A stretch of DNA of 11,379 nucleotides, from contig CAYUET010000059.1 of NCBI GenBank assembly GCA_964443875.1, positions 1 through 11,379 of the forward strand. Reading direction: 5' to 3'. Under the pieces are notes generated by a model that worked only from the letters and a program-made list of their open reading frames with translations, did not search any database and was not told the DNA's origin. The stretch comes from CAYUET01 sp964443875 (GTDB lineage: Bacteria; Auribacterota; JAFGBW01). Each line of letters starts with the position of its first letter. The stretch's first letter is position 1. Position numbers and translations under genes: made by a program. This document shows positions 1 through 5,632 of the stretch, piece after piece.

Positions 1-897
1 GAACTTGATCTCCTTGAGATAAAAAGGAGATCCCATGGAAATTTTTTTCAAGGCCTCTTTAAGAGTTCCGTAAGAAGTTCCAGATAAGGCGCCTGTCTGC
101 ATCATTTTTGCAATCTGATGTTCATCAACAGGATATTCATAATACTGCAGCACTCTGGCACAGGAGGCAGGTGCACAATATCCTTTTTTTCCCTGATTGA
201 TCATGGGAATGCCGAAAATAACCCAATCCCCATTGGGGCGTCTCTGGACGTTTCTCTCCCGATTCAGAGTTTTATGCTCTTGAGGTTTTAAAGGTCTCAA
301 CTTTTCAGAACGGGATAAGGGATTATCTGAAAGAGGCGGGAAAATTCTTAATGTCATGTATTCATTTTTATCTATTTCAAAAAACCAGTTTCCGGAATTA
401 TAATAAATCATGGTTCCCCAGCTCCGGATATGCGCCTCCGTGGTCAAGCTCCTTTTTTCAACTTTGATCGAACGATCTTTGGACTGCAGAGTGATAAAGG
501 ATTCCAGCACTTCCTGAACTTTTTTTTGGGAAACAGCCGGATGGGCTGAAGCGTCCCCTTTATTCCAGAAATTAATCCGTATCTCACGGGGCTTTGACGT
601 TTTTGAATCAAACCAGAGGTCCCAGGTGAAGGGTCTTAATCCCAAAAATAATGGCATTTGAGCCTCTGCAAGAGAAAAATGCTGGTCAAATCCCCTGCCT
701 GAAACCAATTTCCATACCTTTGCAGAATGCTTCAGTCTGAAATCAAAAACAGAGGTCTCCCAAAACTGCTTATTCCGGATCATTTCAGGAAAAGGGGCTT
801 CCTGAAAAACCTCAGCGTTTAATAATCCTCTGCTGAATCCCGGAAAACAAAGATTCAGCATCACTGCCGAAATAAACAGTACAATCCATCGGTTCAT
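1..897 (-). CDS. Secreted C39-like cysteine peptidase, 3' end outside window
   Basis: An open frame of 299 codons starts with ATG at 897 and runs through the left edge without a stop, so the C-terminus is missing. Residues 1-28 form a Sec signal peptide (MNRW, hydrophobic core, likely cut after LLNA). Residues 29-225 are a domain I do not recognise. Around 230-280 is the start of a papain-like C39 fold: Q236 fits the oxyanion Gln and C241, in GYCAPASCARVLQYY, the nucleophile, followed by VDEHQIAKM and a GTSYGTL stretch. The catalytic His and Asp/Asn would lie beyond the window. It is predicted to act outside the cytoplasm on peptides or proteins; the substrate is unknown. The start lies 1 bp after the thioesterase stop. 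A GAGG ribosome site lies about 15 nt upstream, with a small GGCT/AGCC hairpin between, so translation may be coupled. It is the last visible gene of the operon. Confidence 0.8.
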   Translation of the reverse strand, partial: MNRWIVLFISAVMLNLCFPGFSRGLLNAEVFQEAPFPEMIRNKQFWETSVFDFRLKHSAKVWKLVSGRGFDQHFSLAEAQMPLFLGLRPFTWDLWFDSKTSKPREIRINFWNKGDASAHPAVSQKKVQEVLESFITLQSKDRSIKVEKRSLTTEAHIRSWGTMIYYNSGNWFFEIDKNEYMTLRIFPPLSDNPLSRSEKLRPLKPQEHKTLNRERNVQRRPNGDWVIFGIPMINQGKKGYCAPASCARVLQYYEYPVDEHQIAKMMQTGALSGTSYGTLKEALKKISMGSPFYLKEIKF

Positions 898-898
898 A

Positions 899-1327
899 TT
901 AATGGCTTAAAGCCTCTTTAAAAGATAAAGGAATTGGAGCAATGCGTGTTTTCTGATAGTCAAAGCAGATAAAACCCGTTTTTGCCCGTGCAATCTCCTT
1001 TTGATCTGAGATCCGGAGTAAAAGGGAACTAAGGGCAAACCCCAGGGAGGACCATTCCTCCACAGCAAGCCTTACCAGAAGAGAATCCCCGTGAAAGGCC
1101 TGAGTTTTAAATTGTATCTGGGCGTCCACCATGATAAGCCCCAGTCCTTCACCCGCATGAATTTCGGATACCCCCCGGCTCTTTAAAAACCGGAGCCGGG
1201 CTTCATGGACAAGACGAAGGACCGCATCATTGCCCAGGTGATTTCCATAATTAATATCGCCGATCATGACCGGAAGCTCACATTCAAAACAGAACTTTTC
1301 AGGAATATTTAATTTCAAACGGGGCAT
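899..1327 (-). CDS. Acyl-CoA thioesterase, hotdog fold (YbgC/FadM-like)
   Basis: A 142-residue single hotdog domain, the normal length for 4-hydroxybenzoyl-CoA/YbgC/FadM-type thioesterases. Near the N-terminus, GDINYGNHLGND carries the catalytic-type Asp followed by N-H-x-x-N at the start of the central helix, and VHEARLRFLKSRG continues that helix as in the family. The known family reaction is hydrolysis of acyl- or aroyl-CoA thioesters in the cytoplasm; the substrate here cannot be told. ATG at 1327 is chosen, but a TTG directly upstream (1330) would add one residue. Between the TPR gene stop and this start lies a five-codon frame (MKENF) whose TGA overlaps the ATG as TGATG, so translation may be re-initiated from it. 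Family assignment is good; cellular role is unknown. Confidence 0.85.
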   Translation of the reverse strand: MPRLKLNIPEKFCFECELPVMIGDINYGNHLGNDAVLRLVHEARLRFLKSRGVSEIHAGEGLGLIMVDAQIQFKTQAFHGDSLLVRLAVEEWSSLGFALSSLLLRISDQKEIARAKTGFICFDYQKTRIAPIPLSFKEALSH

Positions 1328-1345
1328 CAAAAATTTTCTTTCATT

Positions 1346-1591
1346 TTATTTCTGCCACTCGAGCTTCCAGGCCTTATGCCACTCTTCCTCCGCCGAATCC
1401 AGATTGTTCTGAAGATAACGGACCATTCCCCTTTTATAATAAGCTTTTGCAAAGAACGGATTTTCTTCAATGGCCAGGCTATAAAATCTCAATGCTTCTT
1501 CATAATCACATATACGACAGGCTTCATCACCCTTTTGGATCAAGGCAAAAATACCCTTATCATCAGTTCCAGTTGGAATCACTTCATCCAT
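1346..1591 (-). CDS. Small two-repeat TPR protein
   Basis: An 81-residue cytoplasmic protein made almost entirely of two tetratricopeptide repeats, roughly residues 15-48 (GDEA, DYEEALRFYSLAIEENP) and 49-81 (KAYYKRGMVRYLQNNLDSAEEEW). TPRs bind other proteins and have no catalytic activity, so this is probably an adaptor or chaperone for an operon partner. Two repeats are fewer than the three or more usually needed for a stable superhelix, so it may dimerise or bind as a clamp. ATG at 1591 has an AAAGGA ribosome site and lies 2 bp after the stop of the secreted-protein gene. A plus-strand frame over the same bases looks unlike a real protein and is rejected. Confidence 0.75.
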   Translation of the reverse strand: MDEVIPTGTDDKGIFALIQKGDEACRICDYEEALRFYSLAIEENPFFAKAYYKRGMVRYLQNNLDSAEEEWHKAWKLEWQK

Positions 1592-1593
1592 GA

Positions 1594-2058
1594 TTAAATT
1601 CCTTTGCTCTGCTTTAAAAAAAGCTCAGTTCGGGCTTTGATATCACTCCATTTTTTTTCATATTTCCCATAGGGCCCCTCCTGAATTTTCTTAAACAGAG
1701 ATTCACACAGGGAATTGATCCTGTAACCTTTTCTTTTAAGTTTCTTCACTTCCTTTTCCTTGAGATCTGCAATGGCAAAAAGATTCAGGCACTCATCGCC
1801 CAGAATCGGAATTTCAGTTTCAAGTACTTTTTCATCGCCTTTGTCCCAGGCAGACTGAATCTTCTTCAATAAACTTTCAATAACATCCTGACGTTTATGA
1901 AACCGATCTCTCTGAAGGATGTCTCTTTTCTGCTCGATATCACTCAAGGCCTTAAACTCAACGTTTCGATCTGTTGCCATTTCCGTATTTATCACTGCTT
2001 CCGCAGAGAGAATCCCCTGTCCTAATGCCAGGACAATGAGAAGATGAATCCACCTCAT
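1594..2058 (-). CDS. Secreted helical protein of unknown function
   Basis: 154 residues. The N-terminus is a clear Sec signal peptide: MRWIHLLIVLALGQG, then LSAEA with an A-E-A cleavage site after residue 21. The mature part is highly charged and rich in Lys and Glu, predicted helical, probably with coiled-coil stretches around residues 30-75 and 95-150, and contains two Cys (in DECLNLF and SLCESLF) that could pair after export. I do not recognise a family. Its ATG overlaps the stop of the receiver-like gene as ATGA, and an AAAGGA site sits in the end of that gene, so the two are translationally coupled. Export to the periplasm is the only functional statement supported. Confidence 0.65.
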   Translation of the reverse strand: MRWIHLLIVLALGQGILSAEAVINTEMATDRNVEFKALSDIEQKRDILQRDRFHKRQDVIESLLKKIQSAWDKGDEKVLETEIPILGDECLNLFAIADLKEKEVKKLKRKGYRINSLCESLFKKIQEGPYGKYEKKWSDIKARTELFLKQSKGI

Positions 2059-2432
2059 ATTTTTTTTCCTTTCAGTTCATCTTTAATTAAATATAAAAGC
2101 TCAATAAAACGCAAAGGTTTCTGAATCATCTTGTTAATTCCATACAATCTGGCTTGCTGACGGATGGCAGGCGAACGATCCGTATAGATCAATACAAAAG
2201 GCGCCAGCTTATCCAGTGAGGAATGCTTGACTCTTCCCAGAAGCTCTGACCAGGTCGGATTCTGAAGATTATCTGAAATCAGAATCAAAACAGGATTCAT
2301 TTTTGTGGCCAGCTGAAAGAATGCGGCCGAATGAGAAATTCCGGCAGTGATAAATCCGCATACCTTAAGTCGCTGGGATAGGGCCTCTGCAAAATCCCTG
2401 TCCTGATCTATAATGATAATCTGATCCGGCAT
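2055..2432 (-). CDS. Degenerate (pseudo-)receiver domain protein
   Basis: 125 residues, a single CheY-like fold with no output domain. The acidic pair is kept in IIIIDQDRDF (D9, D11). The switch Thr (T84, VLIYTD) and the Lys-Pro pair (K105-P106, IQKPL) are in their normal places. The phospho-acceptor position is altered: aligned from the Pro of NPVLILISD, the site six residues on is S53, with D54 one place later, and the usual MMPxxxG turn is replaced by NLQNPTW. It may therefore be a pseudo-receiver that signals by binding, or use the shifted D54. ATG at 2432 has a GGAGA site 7 nt upstream and lies 12 bp after the neighbouring intact receiver gene. It ends in an ATGA overlap with the secreted-protein gene. 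Confidence 0.8.
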   Translation of the reverse strand: MPDQIIIIDQDRDFAEALSQRLKVCGFITAGISHSAAFFQLATKMNPVLILISDNLQNPTWSELLGRVKHSSLDKLAPFVLIYTDRSPAIRQQARLYGINKMIQKPLRFIELLYLIKDELKGKKI

Positions 2433-2444
2433 TTTAATTCTCCA

Positions 2445-2819
2445 TCACGCTTTATGCTGTTGTATTTTCTGAAGTATCGTTTCAAATGACGTGGCCTTGG
2501 TAATAAAATCGGTTGCCCCGGCTTTCACGGCTTCTTTAATCACATTGGGATAGGACTCCGAGGTAAAAAGAATCAGGGGCAGATTTTCAAATCCATTCAT
2601 TTTCCGTATGTGCCTGATCGTTTCAATCCCGTCCATATCCGGCATCATATAATCAATGAAAACGATATTGGGCTTTGTGGAAAGAATCTTATCTATTCCT
2701 CTTTCCCCGTCCTCTGCCGTTACCACTTCGATCCCGTAAGGATGAAGTTTATACTTCAAATCCATTCCAAAGAAAGGATGATCATCAATCACCAAAAGTT
2801 TAAGGGGGTCTCCACTCAT
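2445..2819 (-). CDS. Stand-alone CheY-like response regulator receiver
   Basis: 124 residues, one complete receiver domain. D12 and D13 (LLVIDDH) bind Mg2+, D56 (IVFIDYMMPDMDG) accepts the phosphoryl group, T86 (LILFTSES) is the switch Thr and K108 (DFITKA) the conserved Lys. The Pro that usually follows this Lys is Ala. There is no DNA-binding or enzymatic output, so the signal must pass by protein contact or through a relay. The start overlaps the histidine kinase stop by 4 bp (ATGA), so the kinase directly upstream is the obvious phosphodonor. A plus-strand frame over the same region is a shadow. Confidence 0.92.
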   Translation of the reverse strand: MSGDPLKLLVIDDHPFFGMDLKYKLHPYGIEVVTAEDGERGIDKILSTKPNIVFIDYMMPDMDGIETIRHIRKMNGFENLPLILFTSESYPNVIKEAVKAGATDFITKATSFETILQKIQQHKA

Positions 2820-3565
2820 AGATCAATGATGTCCGGATGAGAAATAAAACCATCATTCAATAACACCAGAGTAAAAGTAGAGCCCTTACTCAAGGTACTG
2901 CTTACATGAATATAACCGTTATGGCCAGCAATGATATCCCGGCATACACTTAACCCCAGTCCCGTTCCGCTGTCTTTAGTGGTGTGAAAAGGTTTAAATA
3001 AGGTTTTAATGACCTCTTCCGACATCCCGCAACCTGTATCTTCAATGCGGATAAAAATTCCGAAAGGCAGGGACATTTTTCCTGTGGTCACGGTAATCGT
3101 CCCGGAATGATTTTCCATGGCATCAATTCCATTCAGAATAATATTGACCAGAACCTGTTTTATCTTCACAGCATGACAGTTCAGGGGAGGCAGGGAAGAA
3201 TCCAGACGAAGGTCAAATTTTACCAGTTTATTGGTTTTTAGCATGACCATGGATTCTTCAATAATCTCATTGATTGAAAAAGATTCCTTTTCCATAGAAA
3301 TTTCCTGATTTTTGCTGAATTTAAGCATTTCCATAAAAACAGATTTTGCCATTTCTGAGATTTTCTTTATTTCATTCAATTCTTCTTCAAAAGGAAGATT
3401 TTCCTTTTTTTTATTCTGAATAAGATCACAAAAACCGGAAATGGAAATCAGGGCATTTTTCATCTCATGTGAAACAGTTGAAGCAATCTCTCCCAGAGAG
3501 ATGTATTTCTGGATAACTATTTTCTTTTCCTGATTAAATTCAGAATGACCATGTTCTCGTCCCAT
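2816..3565 (-). CDS. Cytosolic sensor-less histidine kinase (NtrB-like core)
   Basis: 249 residues consisting only of the dimerisation and catalytic modules. HisKA: H33 in SLGEIASTVSHEMKNAL is the phosphorylated His (HExKN, the NtrB-like type). ATPase: N box with N141 and N145 (QVLVNIILNGIDAM), G1 box D176-T-G-C-G-M, F box FKPFHTTK, G2 box G200-T-G-L-G-L. There is no transmembrane segment, PAS, GAF or HAMP in the roughly 22 residues before HisKA, so the input must come from a partner protein or the cytosol. ATG at 3565 follows a GGAG about 11 nt upstream and lies 21 bp after the aminotransferase stop. It autophosphorylates with ATP and should phosphorylate the receiver encoded immediately downstream. 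Start choice is fairly firm. Confidence 0.92.
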   Translation of the reverse strand: MGREHGHSEFNQEKKIVIQKYISLGEIASTVSHEMKNALISISGFCDLIQNKKKENLPFEEELNEIKKISEMAKSVFMEMLKFSKNQEISMEKESFSINEIIEESMVMLKTNKLVKFDLRLDSSLPPLNCHAVKIKQVLVNIILNGIDAMENHSGTITVTTGKMSLPFGIFIRIEDTGCGMSEEVIKTLFKPFHTTKDSGTGLGLSVCRDIIAGHNGYIHVSSTLSKGSTFTLVLLNDGFISHPDIIDL

Positions 3566-3586
3566 GAAAAAGCTGACTCCGTTCTA

Positions 3587-4882
3587 TTATTCCTTACAGG
3601 CTTTGTATAAAGAGTCAAAAAGGTTTTCCAGTTCTCCAATCGGAACAGAAGAAAAAGCCACACGCAGAAGGTTGTTAAAGGCAATCAAACCAATGGAATA
3701 CTTCTGAAGCAGCAGCTGACGGATGTTCTCCGCCTCCTTCTTTTTAATTTTCACACACATAAAATACCCGGAATTAAAAGGAAGCGCTTCAAAACAGGAT
3801 GAATATTCCGGATGCTTTGAAAAAATCTCTTTTATTTTCAGGTAGCGTTTTTTAAGAGTCTGAAATTTATCGGCTTTTTCTTCCTCATAATGATCCTGTC
3901 CATATTCCTGAAGCAAAAGAATCTGAGCCAGATGGGAAGCATTTGAAATATTGGCACGAATGGTGCCGCCCGTTTTATTTTCCAGGGCAGAATAAAGAGC
4001 GGAATTGCCTCCTTTGACCCCGTAAGTCATGAATCCCACACGGAACCCCCAGACGTAATCCTCCTTGGTCGGGCCATCCAGCTTCACCGCCAGAAGGTTT
4101 TCATGGGCATCCGCCAAATAAGAAAATAACGATTCCCTGATAATTCCCTCTTCATACACCAGTCCGAAATAGGCATCATCAACAAGACACACAATTTTTT
4201 TGCCTGAATTTGCCAAATCCACAAGCCCGTCACGAATTTCCGAAGCTTCCGATTGAGTCACCGTATAACCGGTCGGATTATTGGGGAAATTAAGGATCAA
4301 GATCACTTTTTGACTTTTCTCTTTTGCGATCCGTGCCTTCATACCGTCAACATTAAACCGCTTCTCTTTAAAAGTGGGGAACATTTTCAGTTTTGCATGA
4401 CAGGCATTCGTAAAAATAAGATCATAATTTTCCCAGTAACAATCCGGAGTAATGACTGAATCGCCCTTACCGGCAAAAAGATAGGCGGCCACGCTTAGCC
4501 CATGGGTTAAGGCCGAAGAAACAACCGGAAGACTTATGTTTTTATCCTTCAGGGAAGGATTCTTTTTTCGCATTTTTTCCGCCCACACTTTACGAAGATT
4601 CGGATTCCCAAAACTTGGAGCATAGGAAAACCCCTCTTCCGGATCGATACATTGGATCATGTTTTTTATTCCGTTAAGGACCATGGGTTTTCCGTCGTCC
4701 TCAAGGGCCATTCCGATAGTGGCATTGATCTTTTTTCCCTTGGCTTCTGCCGATTGGGAGAGAATTCCCTTTTTGGGGAAATAGATTTCCTTTCCTTTTG
4801 AGGAAAGCATGTCATAAACAGAACGGTTGTTTTGAATCAGAACACTGTTGAGCTCTTCTGCCTGTGGATTAAGTGAAGTCAT
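3587..4882 (-). CDS. Class I/II PLP-dependent aminotransferase
   Basis: 431 residues, fold-type I. Visible landmarks: FSYAPSFGNPNLRKVWAEKM (around 85-104), the substrate-side NFPNNPTG (198-205), DDAYFGL with D235/D236 and Y238 that contact PLP, and K273 in GPTKEDYVWGFRVGF. K273 is 8 residues before R281, matching the Schiff-base Lys to Arg spacing of aspartate aminotransferase-type enzymes. The reaction is amino-group transfer between an amino acid and a 2-oxo acid; the substrate cannot be read from sequence. ATG at 4882 has a GAGGG site 4 nt upstream. It is the first gene of a minus-strand operon with a two-component pair directly after it, so its metabolism may be linked to that signal, though co-transcription could be incidental. 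The extended N-terminus (about 45 residues before KINATIG) is lineage-specific. Confidence 0.9.
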   Translation of the reverse strand: MTSLNPQAEELNSVLIQNNRSVYDMLSSKGKEIYFPKKGILSQSAEAKGKKINATIGMALEDDGKPMVLNGIKNMIQCIDPEEGFSYAPSFGNPNLRKVWAEKMRKKNPSLKDKNISLPVVSSALTHGLSVAAYLFAGKGDSVITPDCYWENYDLIFTNACHAKLKMFPTFKEKRFNVDGMKARIAKEKSQKVILILNFPNNPTGYTVTQSEASEIRDGLVDLANSGKKIVCLVDDAYFGLVYEEGIIRESLFSYLADAHENLLAVKLDGPTKEDYVWGFRVGFMTYGVKGGNSALYSALENKTGGTIRANISNASHLAQILLLQEYGQDHYEEEKADKFQTLKKRYLKIKEIFSKHPEYSSCFEALPFNSGYFMCVKIKKKEAENIRQLLLQKYSIGLIAFNNLLRVAFSSVPIGELENLFDSLYKACKE

Positions 4883-4930
4883 AATGCCCTCATAATAGTT
4901 GTATTAATATAGACTTTTAAAAAGTATTTA

Positions 4931-4959
4931 AATATGGCGAGTCAGTCTTTTTTTGTAAA
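4931..4959 (-). promoter_or_regulatory. Candidate sigma-70 promoter of the minus-strand operon
   Basis: Read on the minus strand, TTTACA (4959-4954) and CATATT (4936-4931) are 17 bp apart, giving a predicted start near 4924 and a leader of about 40 nt before the aminotransferase ATG. The -35 matches 5 of 6 and the -10 matches 4 of 6 consensus bases. It is the best pair in the gap between the two divergent genes; AT-rich DNA makes chance matches possible. Confidence 0.4.
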
Positions 4960-5078
4960 GAGAAATGATTCAGTTTTGCCCCCAAAATATTTCCTGAACT
5001 CAATACAAGAAATCAATATTTGATACCTGAAATTCTTCATAGTAGAATTTGTTTATTCTTTTAATTGGCAATTAAACC

Positions 5079-5087
5079 TGCTATAAT
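5079..5087 (+). promoter_or_regulatory. Extended -10 promoter of hpf
   Basis: TGCTATAAT is a perfect extended -10 (TGnTATAAT). A weak -35 (TTTTAA, 5059-5064) lies 17 bp upstream. Predicted start is near 5093, giving a leader of about 36 nt to the TTG start of the hibernation factor gene. The TTGGCA upstream (5065-5070) resembles a sigma-54 -24 element, but the GG-to-GC spacing is one base too long. Confidence 0.6.
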
Positions 5088-5118
5088 TCCTATTGAGACA
5101 ACTAAATCCTAAATATCT

Positions 5119-5124
5119 GGAGGT
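5119..5124 (+). promoter_or_regulatory. Ribosome binding site that fixes the TTG start of hpf
   Basis: GGAGGT, a near-perfect Shine-Dalgarno sequence, lies 5 nt before TTG at 5130. No ATG in frame fits the family N-terminus, while TTG gives MNIQITGRHIEIT, which matches hibernation factors from the first residue. The TTG start is therefore supported by both signal and homology. Confidence 0.85.
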
Positions 5125-5129
5125 GTTAC

Positions 5130-5498
5130 TTGAACATTCAAATTACTGGCCGCCATATTGAAATCACAGATGCAATCAGACAGTTCACGGAAGAACAGCT
5201 CTTATCTCTTTCGAAACTTAATGAAAAAATCTTAAAAGCACATGTCATTCTGGAGGTTCAGCACACGATTCATCATAAATGCGAAATTAATATCGAAGGC
5301 AAAAATCTTCATTTAAACGCACACGATGAAACTAAAAATATGTATGAAAGCATTACCAATTCTGTTGAAAAAATAGAACGTCAGCTTAGGAGTCATAAAT
5401 TCGACTCCAGTGATAAAAAACACCGGATTTCCACACATGATTTTGAAAGCAAACTGCCTGAACCTGCTGAAAAGGAAGAATCTACAGGCACAGTATAA
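5130..5498 (+). CDS. hpf: Ribosome hibernation promoting factor, short form (HPF/RaiA/YfiA)
   Basis: 122 residues with a TTG start. The N-terminal 95 or so residues are the beta-alpha-beta-beta-beta-alpha domain of the family: MNIQITGRHIEITDAIRQF, KLNEKILKAHVILEV, INIEGKNLHLNAHDETKNMYESI, and a final helix SVEKIERQLRSHK. In known relatives this domain binds the 30S decoding centre in starved or stationary cells and blocks translation. The C-terminal dimerisation domain of long HPF is absent; instead there is an acidic, probably disordered tail (96-122, EPAEKEESTG). In many proteobacteria this gene sits in the rpoN-ptsN-rapZ cluster; here it stands alone with its own promoter and terminator, allowing independent control. 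Confidence 0.93.
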   Translation: MNIQITGRHIEITDAIRQFTEEQLLSLSKLNEKILKAHVILEVQHTIHHKCEINIEGKNLHLNAHDETKNMYESITNSVEKIERQLRSHKFDSSDKKHRISTHDFESKLPEPAEKEESTGTV

Positions 5499-5514
5499 AA
5501 TCATTTGATCTTTA

Positions 5515-5540
5515 GGGGGGGATATCCCCCCCCTTTTTTT
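5515..5540 (+). terminator. Rho-independent terminator after hpf
   Basis: A G7-ATAT-C7 stem-loop (5515-5532), one extra C, then seven T (5534-5540), beginning 16 nt after the hpf stop. The stem is pure G-C with a four-base loop and a proper T tract, so it should end hpf transcription efficiently and isolate it from the radical SAM gene. It has no T tract on the other strand. Confidence 0.9.
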
Positions 5541-5632
5541 CCTCCCTCATTTTTTTAAATTCATCAAAAAACATTAATCTCTTTTTTATCTGCACAGATG
5601 CTCATTTATAAGCAGGAGATTCCATAAATATT

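Noticed and set aside
1376..1597. Plus-strand frame opposite the TPR gene
   Set aside because: Its protein has no family features, it has no ribosome site, and the opposite strand encodes clear TPR repeats with good signals.
5065..5082. Possible sigma-54 promoter (TTGGCA...TGCT) upstream of hpf
   Set aside because: The GG and GC elements are separated by 11 bases instead of the required 10, while a perfect extended -10 overlaps it.
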